Source: Candidatus Omnitrophota bacterium (lineage in GTDB: Bacteria > Omnitrophota > Gorgyraeia > Duberdicusellales > 4484-171). From it: a stretch of 33,488 nt of DNA. A program made the translations under genes and the position numbers. Below are positions 14,687-23,936 of this stretch, one piece after another. Position 1 is the first letter of the stretch. Each line of letters starts with the position of its first letter. Where the stretch lies: contig JAHKAJ010000028.1 of NCBI GenBank assembly GCA_018826075.1, forward strand, positions 1 to 33,488, written 5' to 3'. The notes beneath the pieces are model-generated. The model had not been told where the DNA came from and made no database searches. It saw nothing but the letters and a program-made list of their open reading frames with translations.

Positions 14687-15769
14687 ATGATCTATCATAT
14701 TTTTTATCCTTTGGCTAAATACCTTTCGGTTTTTAATATTACCAAATATATAACTTTTCGAGGCGGCTGTGCATTTATAACTTCCTTTATTCTGGTAATG
14801 TTGTTTTGGAAATTCACCTTAAAACGGCTAAAAAATCTTAAAATAATTGAAAGAGTGGATATGTATGGGCATATTCACTTGGAGTCTCTTCATAATTCTA
14901 AGAAGGGGACTCCGACTATGGGTGGAATTTTAATTATATTTTCAATGTCTATTTCCACTATTCTTTGGGCCCGGTGGGATAGTTACCTTGTTTTGGCGGT
15001 ATTGCTGGTTTTACTCAGCTTAGGGCTGGTGGGTTTACGTGACGATTTTTTAAAAATAAAGCGTGGGCAGGGTTTAAGCCGCCGGCAAAAACTAATAGCC
15101 CAAAGCTTGGTAGGGGTATTGTTAGGGATAGTATTGCTTTTAAACAAGGATTTTCCCAATTCCTGGAATCTGCCTTTTTTAAAAAATTTTGTTGTTGATT
15201 TAGGCTATTTTTATATCTTTTGGTCGATCCTGATGGTGATTGCCACTTCCAATGCCGTTAACTTTACCGATGGACTTGACGGGTTAGCTATCGGGGCAGT
15301 AATCATCAATTCTTTGATTTTCGGAATCTTAAGTTATGTTGTAGGCCATATTGGTTTTGCAAACTACCTTTTTATTCCCTATATTGAAGGAGCCGGAGAA
15401 TTAACCGTTTTCTGCTTGTCGCTTATGGGTGCCGGTTTAGCCTTTCTTTGGTTTAATTCTTATCCGGCCGAAGTTTTCATGGGTGATGTCGGTGCTTTAG
15501 CTTTGGGTGGAGCCCTGGGGACGATCGCCCTTTTGATAAAACAGGAATTCCTTCTTTTTATCAGCGGCGGATTATTCGTGCTTGAGGCTTTGAGCGTGAT
15601 TTTACAGATATTGTCTGTGCGGTTGAGAGGAAAAAAGATATTTTTAGCGGCTCCGCTTCATCATCATCTTCAGCTTTTAGGCTGGAAGGAGCCCAAGATC
15701 ATCATTCGTCTTTGGATAGTCTCGATTATCTGCGCAATCGCAGCCCTGCTGACCCTTAAGATACGTTAA
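14687..15769 (+). CDS. mraY: Phospho-MurNAc-pentapeptide transferase
   Basis: An integral membrane enzyme that attaches phospho-MurNAc-pentapeptide to undecaprenyl phosphate, forming lipid I. About ten hydrophobic helices span the protein. Signatures are KKGTPTMGGILI (72-83), the DD pair at 119-120, NAVNFTDGLDGLAIG (189-203), FMGDVGALALGG (264-275) and the HHH triad at 325-327. Length of 360 residues is standard. A good ribosome site AAGGGAG lies 8 nt before the ATG. It is 6 bp from murD. Confidence 0.96.
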   Translation: MIYHIFYPLAKYLSVFNITKYITFRGGCAFITSFILVMLFWKFTLKRLKNLKIIERVDMYGHIHLESLHNSKKGTPTMGGILIIFSMSISTILWARWDSYLVLAVLLVLLSLGLVGLRDDFLKIKRGQGLSRRQKLIAQSLVGVLLGIVLLLNKDFPNSWNLPFLKNFVVDLGYFYIFWSILMVIATSNAVNFTDGLDGLAIGAVIINSLIFGILSYVVGHIGFANYLFIPYIEGAGELTVFCLSLMGAGLAFLWFNSYPAEVFMGDVGALALGGALGTIALLIKQEFLLFISGGLFVLEALSVILQILSVRLRGKKIFLAAPLHHHLQLLGWKEPKIIIRLWIVSIICAIAALLTLKIR

Positions 15770-15775
15770 AAATCC

Positions 15776-17026
15776 ATGAATTTAGAAAGTCTCAAAACAG
15801 TCTGCGTCGTCGGGTGGGGAAAAAGCGGCAGTGCCCTTGTTGGTTTACTTCTTGCTTTAGGCAAGAAGGCAAAGGTAAGTGAACAGAAAGAGCGTAAGGA
15901 TTTTGCCCCTGGCCCGATAGATTCTTTTATCAAGCAGGGCGTGGAATTTGAATTCGGCTCGCACAGCAAAAAGTTTATCAAGGATTGCCAACTGGCAGTA
16001 GTTTCTCCGGGCGTAGACACATTTAAATCCCAGGCTTTCAAGGTTATCCAGGGCTTGGAGATACCAATAGTTGGGGAAATTGAGTTTTCCTTCTGGTTGA
16101 CTAAAGCTAATTGTGTAGCCATTACCGGAACTAATGGAAAGACTACCACTGCCCATCTGACTTACCAGGTTTTGCGCAGTAAAAGAAAGAGAGTTTTTTT
16201 AGGCGGCAACATCGGCACTCCTTTTGCTTCTTTTGTTTTGGAGACTAAAAAAAACGATACCGTAGTTTTGGAAATAAGTTCTTTTCAACTGGAAACGATT
16301 ATAAAATTTAGGCCTCAGGTTGCGGCTTTGCTTAATATTGCTCCAGACCATCTTGACCGTTATCAGAATTTTTCCGGCTACCTTCAGGCCAAGATGAATA
16401 TATTTCGTAATCAAATTAAGGATGATTATGCGGTTTTGAATAAGGCCGAGGACATTAATTTCGAAAAATTTGTTTCAATCCGGTCACAAATCCTGTATTT
16501 TTCAGACGAATTTCCCAATGAGAACTTTTCCTGCGTTTACCGGATAGCCCGTATTTACGGTTTGAGTAAAACTGACTGTCAGGTTGTTTTTTCGAAATTT
16601 CGTGGCCTGCCGCACCGGCAGCAATTAGTAAGAGAGATTAACGGCATAACTTTTATCAATGATTCAAAAGCCACTAATCCTTCTTCGACTATCTGGGCTC
16701 TTAAAAATACCCGAGGCCCGGTTATTCTTCTGGCCGGCGGAAAAGATAAGGGTTTAGATTATTCGGTTATTTTGCCTTATCTGAAGCGGGTCAAAAAAAT
16801 AAATCTTTTTGGGCAGGCGGCAAGGCTTATTGCTGATTGTTTAAAAAATGGCGTACCTCTGGAGGTTTTTTTATCTTTAAAAGAAGCGGTAGAGGCTTCC
16901 TTTTTTAAGGCTCAAGAGGGTGATACGGTGATCCTATCGCCGATGTGCGCCAGCTTTGATATGTTTAGTAATTACCAGGAACGCGGCGATAAGTTTATCG
17001 AAATGGTAAACAACCTTAAATCATGA
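15776..17026 (+). CDS. murD: UDP-MurNAc-L-Ala:D-Glu ligase
   Basis: Adds D-glutamate to UDP-MurNAc-L-Ala. The N-terminal Rossmann-like domain shows VVGWGKSGSA; the ATP loop is ITGTNGKTTT (116-125); further signatures are NIAPDHLDRY, NDSKATNPSS and the C-terminal LSPMCASFDMFSNYQERG, which is diagnostic of MurD. Length of 416 residues is slightly short but complete. Its TGA overlaps the ftsW ATG (ATGA at 17023-17026). Confidence 0.95.
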   Translation: MNLESLKTVCVVGWGKSGSALVGLLLALGKKAKVSEQKERKDFAPGPIDSFIKQGVEFEFGSHSKKFIKDCQLAVVSPGVDTFKSQAFKVIQGLEIPIVGEIEFSFWLTKANCVAITGTNGKTTTAHLTYQVLRSKRKRVFLGGNIGTPFASFVLETKKNDTVVLEISSFQLETIIKFRPQVAALLNIAPDHLDRYQNFSGYLQAKMNIFRNQIKDDYAVLNKAEDINFEKFVSIRSQILYFSDEFPNENFSCVYRIARIYGLSKTDCQVVFSKFRGLPHRQQLVREINGITFINDSKATNPSSTIWALKNTRGPVILLAGGKDKGLDYSVILPYLKRVKKINLFGQAARLIADCLKNGVPLEVFLSLKEAVEASFFKAQEGDTVILSPMCASFDMFSNYQERGDKFIEMVNNLKS

Positions 17027-18132
17027 TTACCGGAGTAAATTCAAAAAAAGAACGCAGTTTGATTTTTTTGGCGGTTTTTATTATTACTTTATTCGGCCTT
17101 TTAATGGTCTATGAATCTTCAAGTGTTTATGCTTTTAAAACTGCTGCCGATGCTACTTATTTTTTTAAAAAACAGCTGATTTCTTTTGGAGTAGGCATGC
17201 TTCTTTTTTCGTTTACTCTTTTCGTGGATTTGGAGCTGTTACGGCGCTGGAATAAGGAATTTTTACTTTTAACTATTCTTTGCCTGGTAGTGGTGGTTTT
17301 TTTAGGCCGCGAAGCCGGCGGGGCAAAGCGCTGGTTGTATCTGGCCGGCTTCAATATCCAGCCTTCGGAAATACTTAAAATTTCCTTTTTGCTTTACTGC
17401 GCTGACTACTGCCGGAGGAAAAGAAACTTAATAAAAAGTATTGGCAGGGGGTTGGTCCCCTTGGGAGTTATTCTTGGTTCGATCTGCGTTTTGCTGCTGC
17501 TCCAACCGGATCTGGGCACTGCCGGGTTCTGGGTAATTTGGACTGTTTTGTTTCTTTTTTTATTTAACGCCCGCCGCCGTCATCTGGTTTTCGTGATCCT
17601 TTTTGGTTTGGTGCTTGCTTTTTTTTTGGTTAAGTTTTATCCTTACCGTTTAAAGAGAGTCACTGCTTACCTTGATCCTTTTTCGGATCCCAAGGGTTCG
17701 GGATTCCAATTGATCCAGTCCCAGATCGCCTACGGTGAAGGCGGCCTTTGGGGGGTAGGTTTGGGCCAGGGCCGCCAGAAGTTATTTTTTCTTCCGGCTT
17801 CGCATACTGATTTTGTTTTCTCGATCATCGCTGAGGAGTTTGGCCTTTTGGGGTCCCTAGGGTTTGTCCTTATTTTCTTTTTTCTTTTTCATAAAATGTT
17901 TAAGATCGCCGCCAGAGCCAGCGAGAGTTTTCGCTCCGGGGTGTTATGGGGTGTGGTTTTGATATTTTTTCTGGAAATAACCATTAACCTCGGGGTTAGC
18001 TGCGGACTTTTGCCTACCAAGGGGTTGCCTTTGCCGTTTATGAGCTATGGCGGAAGCAACTTGGTTGTTCACTATATACTTTTGGGATTATTTTTTAATG
18101 CTTCCCGGGAAAGGGTAATCCAGGATCAATGA
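17023..18132 (+). CDS. ftsW: SEDS peptidoglycan glycosyltransferase FtsW
   Basis: Polymerises lipid II at the septum together with FtsI. It has many TM helices (about ten) and SEDS motifs GAKRWLYLAGFNIQPSE, LLLQPDLGTAGF, YGEGGLWGVGLGQG, SHTDFVFSIIAEEFG and LPFMSYGGSNL. Assignment as FtsW rather than RodA rests on its position between murD and murG. The start overlaps murD by 4 nt and the stop overlaps murG by 4 nt. Length of 369 residues is typical. Confidence 0.94.
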   Translation: MITGVNSKKERSLIFLAVFIITLFGLLMVYESSSVYAFKTAADATYFFKKQLISFGVGMLLFSFTLFVDLELLRRWNKEFLLLTILCLVVVVFLGREAGGAKRWLYLAGFNIQPSEILKISFLLYCADYCRRKRNLIKSIGRGLVPLGVILGSICVLLLLQPDLGTAGFWVIWTVLFLFLFNARRRHLVFVILFGLVLAFFLVKFYPYRLKRVTAYLDPFSDPKGSGFQLIQSQIAYGEGGLWGVGLGQGRQKLFFLPASHTDFVFSIIAEEFGLLGSLGFVLIFFFLFHKMFKIAARASESFRSGVLWGVVLIFFLEITINLGVSCGLLPTKGLPLPFMSYGGSNLVVHYILLGLFFNASRERVIQDQ

Positions 18133-19175
18133 GAATTTTATTTGCCTGTGAAAGATCGGCCGGCCATACTTTTCCGGCTCTAGCTGTTGCCCAGAAGATA
18201 AGCTCGGTTGCCCAAGGAACAGATTCTCAGGACAACTTTGCGATTTATTTTTTCGTCACCTCTAAAAATTTAAAGCAGTATGTCAAAAAGGAAGGTTATC
18301 TTACTTTAGGAAAGCACTTGCCTTGTCGTTGTTTGATCGTTGAGGGGATTTTACGTTTTTTTGAGGCAGTTTGGATTTTGCTCAGGCTAAGGCCAGAAAA
18401 AGTTATTGGTTTTGGCGGAAGAGATAGTTTTTTCCTGATCTTATTAAGTAAACTATTTTTTATCAAGACAGTCCTTTATGAGCCGAACGTTGCTTTGGGC
18501 CGGGCCAATAAACTGCTTATCAGATTTGTGCCGAAAGTCCTGCAGGGTTTTCCGGGTAAGCAATTTTGCGCCAAAAGCCTGGTGGTGGGGGTGCCGTTAA
18601 GGAAAAGTTTAACCAAGCTGGATAAGCCAGCGGCCCGCAAAATCCTTAATTTTGACCAGACGCCAGTTATTTTTTGCTGCGGCGGAAGCCAGGGGGCAAG
18701 ATTTCTCAATCAGGTTTTCCTCAGGTTCATCGAGAAGTTTAACCGGCAGTGCCAGGTGATACATTTAACCGGCCAAGATAAGTACTTTGAAATTTACCAA
18801 AACTATAATAAAATAACTCATAAAAGCTTTGTGAAGGATTTTTATTATAATGTCGAGATTTTATACAGTGCCGCAGACATAGTTGTTTCAAGGGCCGGGG
18901 CCTTGACCTTGTCGGAGATTTCTTATTATGGTTTAGCGGCTTTGCTAATACCGCATCCGGCAGGGTTCGGCCACCAGATGAAAAATGCCCTTTATTTTCA
19001 GGAAAAAGGCGCGGCCCTGGTTTGCCCGGAGAAGGATTTTTCTTATTCGGATTTCAGCAGCTCTTTGGAAAGATTAGTTTCTGACTGCGACTTTAGAAAG
19101 AACCTGGCTGATCAAGCCGGAAAGATAAACTTAGGAGTCGGTTTTGAGGATTTGGATATCACTCCCTTCTACTAA
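18129..19175 (+). CDS. murG: UDP-GlcNAc:lipid I GlcNAc transferase MurG, divergent
   Basis: A GT-B enzyme forming lipid II at the inner face of the membrane. Most of the family is recognisable: VIGFGGRDS, LYEPNVALGRANKLL, VVGVPLRKSL, FCCGGSQGARFLNQ, SRAGALTLSEI and IPHPAGFGHQMKNA. The N-terminal glycine loop, usually GGTGGH, is here CERSAGH: the His is kept but three of the glycines are replaced. The last 32 nt overlap the start of the secreted metallopeptidase-like gene. Context and the C-terminal donor-site motifs make the assignment secure in spite of the odd first loop. Confidence 0.92.
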   Translation: MRILFACERSAGHTFPALAVAQKISSVAQGTDSQDNFAIYFFVTSKNLKQYVKKEGYLTLGKHLPCRCLIVEGILRFFEAVWILLRLRPEKVIGFGGRDSFFLILLSKLFFIKTVLYEPNVALGRANKLLIRFVPKVLQGFPGKQFCAKSLVVGVPLRKSLTKLDKPAARKILNFDQTPVIFCCGGSQGARFLNQVFLRFIEKFNRQCQVIHLTGQDKYFEIYQNYNKITHKSFVKDFYYNVEILYSAADIVVSRAGALTLSEISYYGLAALLIPHPAGFGHQMKNALYFQEKGAALVCPEKDFSYSDFSSSLERLVSDCDFRKNLADQAGKINLGVGFEDLDITPFY

Positions 19176-19953
19176 ACTGATTATTTTTTTTACTTTGGTT
19201 TTTTCACCGGCGGTTTCCTTGGCAGCGGAGGCTGAGTTTAAAACCTTACGTTCCGACCATTTTTTGATTAATTATCAGGAAGCAGTCTCTCAGGATTATC
19301 TTTTCAAGGTTAAGAATACGGCCGAGAAATTCTACCGGATAATCACTCAGGAGTTTAACCTTATTCGTGACGAACTTTGGTTGTGGAATAACCGGGCTAA
19401 AGTGTTTATAGCCGGCGACAAAGAAAGTTACCTTAAACAATTTAAATGTTCTTCCTGGTCGGGAGCCTGTGTTGACTATCGAGCTAAAATAATCTATACT
19501 TATCCTGACCAGGGAAGCTTTAACTCTATTTTTATACATGAGTTGACCCATATTATTCTTCATGAATATATCAAAAAGATTAATTTGGATAATTGGCTGG
19601 ACGAAGGAGTTGCCTGTTATATTGAGAATAAGTATGGCCGGGCGATGTATCAAGGCAGGATTTCAGGGCTTAAGCAAGCAATCAAAGCTAAGCAGTATAT
19701 ACCGTTAAAAGAACTTTTAGCCGGTTCGAGCAATCTGCAGGCTAAGCCGGCTGATTACGCCAGTTTGTTTTACCTGGAATCATTTTCATTGATTAACTTT
19801 TTCGTTAAGCAATACGGAAAGTATAGTTTTTCCCGTTTTCTTTCTTATCTTAAGCATGGCGAAACGCCGCTTGAGGCGATAGCTAAATCTTTTAGCGGTT
19901 TGGATAGTATTGAAGAGTTGGAGGATCGATGGGTGAAATTTTATCTAAAGTAA
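19144..19953 (+). CDS. Secreted HExxH metallopeptidase-like protein (peptidase MA type)
   Basis: A 269-residue protein starting at TTG 19144, supported by AGGAG (19133-19137) 6 nt upstream. A signal peptide covers residues 1-28 with a likely cut after SLAA. The zinc motif HELTH is at 132-136, and DEGVACYIE places a third ligand Glu at 154, the gluzincin arrangement of the peptidase MA-like families. C-terminal helices follow (LINFFVKQYGKYSFSRFL). It overlaps murG by 32 nt and murC by 25 nt, so it is embedded in the cell-wall operon. A periplasmic role linked to wall synthesis is inference; the substrate is unknown. Confidence 0.8.
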   Translation: MRIWISLPSTKLIIFFTLVFSPAVSLAAEAEFKTLRSDHFLINYQEAVSQDYLFKVKNTAEKFYRIITQEFNLIRDELWLWNNRAKVFIAGDKESYLKQFKCSSWSGACVDYRAKIIYTYPDQGSFNSIFIHELTHIILHEYIKKINLDNWLDEGVACYIENKYGRAMYQGRISGLKQAIKAKQYIPLKELLAGSSNLQAKPADYASLFYLESFSLINFFVKQYGKYSFSRFLSYLKHGETPLEAIAKSFSGLDSIEELEDRWVKFYLK

Positions 19954-21308
19954 AAACTATTCATCTTGTCGGGATCGGCGGGATAGGTATGAGCGGCCTG
20001 GCTTTGCTCCTTAAAGATAAAGGTTTTTTAGTAAGCGGTTCGGATTCCCAGGAAGGCTACCAGATCAAAAAGTTAAAAGATGAAGGGATCCCGGTATTTA
20101 TCGGCCATCATAAAGACCAGGTGCCCGATGGTGTCCATATGTTGGGGTATTCTTCGGCAGTGCCCGAAGATAATCCGGAAATAGAAGAGGCCAAACGCCG
20201 GGGCATACAGATTATAAAGAGAGGCCGGCTTCTGGCTGAGCTTTGCCGGGATAATAAAACCATAGCCGTAGCCGGAAGCCACGGTAAGACTACCACCACA
20301 GCTTTAATCGGTTATCTGCTTACTTCTTTAGAGTTTAAACCGACCGTATTTTTAGGAGGCTCGCCGCTTAACTATAGCCGGGATGCCTGGTGGGGAAGCC
20401 AGTATTGCGTTATCGAAACCGATGAGAGTGATGGAAGTTTTCTCTGTTACGACCCCTGGGTTTCGGTGATTACCAATATTGACTGCGAACATCTAGATTA
20501 TTACCGGACAATCGATGAGATCAACAGTAGTTTTTTAACTTTTGCCCGAAAAACCAAAAGTAAAGTTTTTGGTTGGGGAGATCAGAGTTCAGTAGCCGAG
20601 ATTATCGACAAGGTTGAAGGGATAAAATTTGGCTGGGGAGACTCAAACCAGGTCCAGGGACGTAATTTCAAGTTCCAGCAGCAGTTCAGCTGTTTTGATC
20701 TATTAGTTAAGGGAGATTTTATTACTTCGGTAAAGGTTCCCTTAGTCGGTGAACATAATTGCCGTAACAGCTTAGCGGCTTTAGCAGTCTGCTGGTATCT
20801 CGGCGAGGATCTAAAGCGGGTTGCTAAGATCATTGAGGGTTTTCGGGGCACTAAACGGCGATTCCAAGTCAAAGAGGTAGTAGCCGGAGTAACTTTTGTT
20901 GATGATTATGCTCATCATCCCACAGAAATAAAAGCGGTTATCCAGGCAGCCCGCTTGCTCGGGCCTAAGAGGATTTTTGTTATTTTGCAACCGCACCGTT
21001 ATTCCCGGGTAAACCTTCTTTTTTCGCAGTTTTTTACCTGCTTTTCCGAGGCGGATAAAGTTATCGTAACTGATATTTACAGCGCCCAGGAGCCGCGAAT
21101 CGAGGGTATAAGCGCTGAAAGCCTCAGCCTGGCCATAAAACAGCATTCTTCGGTTGATGTCGAGCATGTTGGCGTTGAAAAACTTTCTGAATTAATTCCC
21201 GGAAAATTAAAACCGGGCGATTTAGTTTTAGCCTTGGGTGCCGGCGATATTAATTCCCGTATTGATAAGGTGATTTATGAGTTTAAAAAAAATAGAGCTG
21301 GAAACTAA
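19929..21308 (+). CDS. murC: UDP-MurNAc:L-Ala ligase
   Basis: Catalyses the first amino-acid addition to UDP-MurNAc. The N-terminal UDP-binding HLVGIGGIGMSGLA (12-25) and ATP loop VAGSHGKTTTT (114-124) are canonical, with ETDESDGSF, TNIDCEHLDYY and DDYAHHPTEIKA further on. The start is supported by GGAGG (19920-19924), 4 nt before the ATG. It overlaps the metallopeptidase-like gene by 25 nt and murB by 32 nt. Length of 459 residues is typical. Confidence 0.96.
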   Translation: MGEILSKVKTIHLVGIGGIGMSGLALLLKDKGFLVSGSDSQEGYQIKKLKDEGIPVFIGHHKDQVPDGVHMLGYSSAVPEDNPEIEEAKRRGIQIIKRGRLLAELCRDNKTIAVAGSHGKTTTTALIGYLLTSLEFKPTVFLGGSPLNYSRDAWWGSQYCVIETDESDGSFLCYDPWVSVITNIDCEHLDYYRTIDEINSSFLTFARKTKSKVFGWGDQSSVAEIIDKVEGIKFGWGDSNQVQGRNFKFQQQFSCFDLLVKGDFITSVKVPLVGEHNCRNSLAALAVCWYLGEDLKRVAKIIEGFRGTKRRFQVKEVVAGVTFVDDYAHHPTEIKAVIQAARLLGPKRIFVILQPHRYSRVNLLFSQFFTCFSEADKVIVTDIYSAQEPRIEGISAESLSLAIKQHSSVDVEHVGVEKLSELIPGKLKPGDLVLALGAGDINSRIDKVIYEFKKNRAGN

Positions 21309-22131
21309 CATTGAGCTGAAGGCCTGCACTACTATCAAAATAGGGGGCAAGGCTAAGTTTTTTTTCCTGGTCAACAATCCCGAAGAATTATCAGAGGTTT
21401 TATCGGAATTCGGATCGGCAGGCTATATCCTTGGCCGGGGGTCAAATCTGCTGGTTAGTGATTCAGTGATCGAAAAACCAGTGATAAAACTGGGCCAGGG
21501 TTTTGACTATGTGCAAAATAAAGATGGCCGGTTGGTAGTGGGGGCAGCAACGACTTTATCCTCGTTGATCAAGTATTGTGTAAAATATAATTTAGGTGGT
21601 TTAGAGAACTTGGCCGGGATACCGGCTACGGTTGGAGGGCTGGTTGCTATCAATGCTTCTTCTTATGGCCGGCAAATCTCCTCTTTGATCGGAGAAATCG
21701 GCCTTAGCGACCGTTGGGGAAATATCCAGGTGCTAAAGCGTAAAGATCTGGTTTTCGGATATCGGTCTTCTTCGATTGGCGAACGGATTGTCCTTTGGGC
21801 GAGCCTGATTTTACCTGAGTCTTCGGAAATGAAAGAATCTTTAAGAGGATTTTTAGCTAAGAGGCTTCAGTCCCAGGATTTCAGTTATCCCAGCTGTGGG
21901 TGCATTTTTAAAAACCCCGAGAAAAATTCAGCTGGTTTTCTTATCGATTCTTGCAGCCTTAAAGGCTTATCTAAAGGTGGGGCCCGGGTTTCCAGCAAGC
22001 ATGCAAACTTCATAGTCAATATCGGCGCGGCTAAATATAGCGAGGTGGATTATTTAATCAAGAAAATTAAAGATGTGGTTTATAAAAAACATAGTATAAT
22101 TTTAGAAGAGGAAATCATACGTTGGGTATAA
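21277..22131 (+). CDS. murB: UDP-N-acetylenolpyruvoylglucosamine reductase
   Basis: An FAD enzyme making UDP-MurNAc. The FAD-binding region shows LGRGSNLLVSD and ENLAGIPATVGGLVAINA. The segment PSCGCIFKNP carries Cys where many homologues have the proton-donating Ser (GSxFKNP); Cys variants are known in the family. C-terminal features include SKHANFIVNIG and a final Glu-rich strand. At 284 residues it is the compact type II form. It overlaps murC by 32 nt and ddl by 10 nt. Confidence 0.95.
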   Translation: MSLKKIELETNIELKACTTIKIGGKAKFFFLVNNPEELSEVLSEFGSAGYILGRGSNLLVSDSVIEKPVIKLGQGFDYVQNKDGRLVVGAATTLSSLIKYCVKYNLGGLENLAGIPATVGGLVAINASSYGRQISSLIGEIGLSDRWGNIQVLKRKDLVFGYRSSSIGERIVLWASLILPESSEMKESLRGFLAKRLQSQDFSYPSCGCIFKNPEKNSAGFLIDSCSLKGLSKGGARVSSKHANFIVNIGAAKYSEVDYLIKKIKDVVYKKHSIILEEEIIRWV

Positions 22132-23066
22132 AAATGGATTTAAGGAAAGTTAAAATCGGTGTTTTAGGAGGCGGAGTATCTCCGGAACGAGAGATTTCGC
22201 TTGTCTCAGCCGATGAAGCCTGTAAAGCTTTAAGCCGGCACGGTCTCAACGTAGTTTTTATTGATATCAACAGTTCTCAGAAAGAAGATATCGAGGCCCT
22301 TATCCGTTCTCAAGGTATAGAGATAGCTTTTATAGCTTTGCATGGAAAATTCGGCGAGGACGGCGGTATCCAGGAAATACTCCAAGGCCTGGGCTTACCT
22401 TATACCGGTTCAAGCCCCCGGGGAAGTTTTTTGGCCATGAATAAGGCTTTGTCCAAACAGATTTTTAAAACCGTCGGTATTCGTACTCCTGAATTCAGCG
22501 TTTGTTGTGACTGCCGGAGAATTCCTTCTGGGTTAAACTATCCTTTGGTGATCAAGCCGTGCAGTTCCGGTTCCAGCCTGGGAATATCGATTGTCCAAGA
22601 AGTCGGGCAATTGCCGGCGGCTTTAGATAAGGCTTTTAGCCATCAGGATATTGTTTTACTTGAAGATTATATCGAGGGCCGGGAATTAACCGTAGGGATT
22701 CTTAATCAGCAGCCTTTAGGGGTGGTTGAGATAATACCTAAAAAAGGTTATTACGATTTCCAGGCAAAATACAGCGACGGACTGACTGATTTTATTGCTC
22801 CGGCTAAAATCCCCGAAGATCTTTACCAGCGGATTCAGATTCAAGCTCAAGCTGCCCATAAGTCTTTGGGCTGCCGGCATTTTTCCCGGGTCGATTTACG
22901 TCTTGACCAAAATGGTACAGCTTATGTCTTGGAGGTTAATTCGATACCCGGGCTCACCTCTCATAGTTTACTGCCGCTTTCGGCAAAAGTTTGCGGGATA
23001 GAGTTTGATGAACTGATTTTAAAAATGACTGAGCTGGCTTTGAAGCCGGCAGAGTTATTAGTCTAG
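22122..23066 (+). CDS. ddl: D-alanine:D-alanine ligase
   Basis: An ATP-grasp ligase supplying D-Ala-D-Ala to MurF. Motifs include GVLGGGVSPEREISL at the N-terminus, ALHGKFGEDGGIQ, GLPYTGSSPRGSFLAMNK, KPCSSGSSLGI, EDYIEGRELTVGIL and EVNSIPGLTSHSLLP. Length of 314 residues is normal. The TTG start at 22122 has GAGGA 9 nt upstream; an ATG at 22134 is the alternative but lacks a ribosome site. It overlaps the end of murB. Confidence 0.95.
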   Translation: MGIKMDLRKVKIGVLGGGVSPEREISLVSADEACKALSRHGLNVVFIDINSSQKEDIEALIRSQGIEIAFIALHGKFGEDGGIQEILQGLGLPYTGSSPRGSFLAMNKALSKQIFKTVGIRTPEFSVCCDCRRIPSGLNYPLVIKPCSSGSSLGISIVQEVGQLPAALDKAFSHQDIVLLEDYIEGRELTVGILNQQPLGVVEIIPKKGYYDFQAKYSDGLTDFIAPAKIPEDLYQRIQIQAQAAHKSLGCRHFSRVDLRLDQNGTAYVLEVNSIPGLTSHSLLPLSAKVCGIEFDELILKMTELALKPAELLV

Positions 23067-23111
23067 TTATTACCGGCCGTAAGATTTTAGCTAAAATCAA
23101 GGAGAATTGTC

Positions 23112-23912
23112 ATGAGGCGCAGGAGAAATAAACGATTTAAGAAAATTAAACTGAAAATAGACCCGCCTTTAATCTGGACCGGTTTTTTTCTGGCAGTGAG
23201 CCTACTGCTTTTGGGAAGCCTGGGTTATTTAGTTTTTAATTCAGCTACTTTTCGGGTGCAGTCAGAAGAGATCAAAGCCAATGTTGTTTTGAGCCAGAAA
23301 ATTAAAGATAAAGCATCAGGGAAATCTTTGTTTAGTCTAGATTTAAAACAGATAGCCGCAGAGATCTCCAAGGATAACCCCGAGTACAAGTCAGTCGAAA
23401 TATTGAAGAGATTCCCCCGGGGCTTTGAGGTAAAAGTTGAACAAAGAATACCTTGCCTGCAAATAAAAGCCAAGAAGTTTTATCCCGTAGATCCGGAAGG
23501 GGTGATTATTTCCGACGGTTCTTTGACTGAAATCAATGGTTTGATCGTTGCCGAGATACCTTCCGACAGCCGGGTTTATCGAAAAGGCTACCAGCTGAAA
23601 AATGAAGAATTTGCTTATCTTTTTGATTTGGTGTCGAGCTTGAAGAAGGTCGATCTTTCCAAAATTCTTGAAGTGAGCTCAATAAACGCTGTTGTGCCGG
23701 AAGGGCTTTATTTTATGGCTAACTTTAAAAAACCCTTTGGGCAAATCCGCGGCCCGGATAAAAAACTAAGAGTGATTATCGGCAGCCATGATTTTATCCG
23801 TAAGCTTACCCTGTTTAAGGATGTGGTCAACGTAAAATTTAAAGACAAGTTAGATTTGATCCAATATATTGACCTGCGGTATAAGGAAGTCTACGTAGGA
23901 TTTGACCGTTAA
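23112..23912 (+). CDS. ftsQ: FtsQ/DivIB-type division protein
   Basis: A 266-residue bitopic protein. A very basic cytoplasmic tail (MRRRRNKRFKKIKLK) precedes a TM helix at about 20-42, then a POTRA-like domain containing FRVQSEEIKANVVLS, SLFSLDLKQIAAEI and VEILKRFPRGFEVKVEQR. The next domain includes FYPVDPEGVIISDGS, like the FtsQ beta domain. A good AAGGAGA (23099-23105) precedes the ATG. Position after ddl is the classical one. It would join the FtsL/FtsB complex that activates FtsWI. Confidence 0.88.
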   Translation: MRRRRNKRFKKIKLKIDPPLIWTGFFLAVSLLLLGSLGYLVFNSATFRVQSEEIKANVVLSQKIKDKASGKSLFSLDLKQIAAEISKDNPEYKSVEILKRFPRGFEVKVEQRIPCLQIKAKKFYPVDPEGVIISDGSLTEINGLIVAEIPSDSRVYRKGYQLKNEEFAYLFDLVSSLKKVDLSKILEVSSINAVVPEGLYFMANFKKPFGQIRGPDKKLRVIIGSHDFIRKLTLFKDVVNVKFKDKLDLIQYIDLRYKEVYVGFDR

Positions 23913-23936
23913 AGACAAATTCATTATTTTTTGAGC

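Noticed and set aside
15766..16149. A long antisense open frame opposite murD, and similar ones opposite other genes
   Set aside because: They mirror the codon bias of well-supported genes and have no ribosome sites or recognisable domains.
21895..21925. Cys in place of Ser in the MurB FKNP motif as a sign of inactivity
   Set aside because: Cys at this position is a known variant among MurB proteins and the rest of the enzyme is intact.
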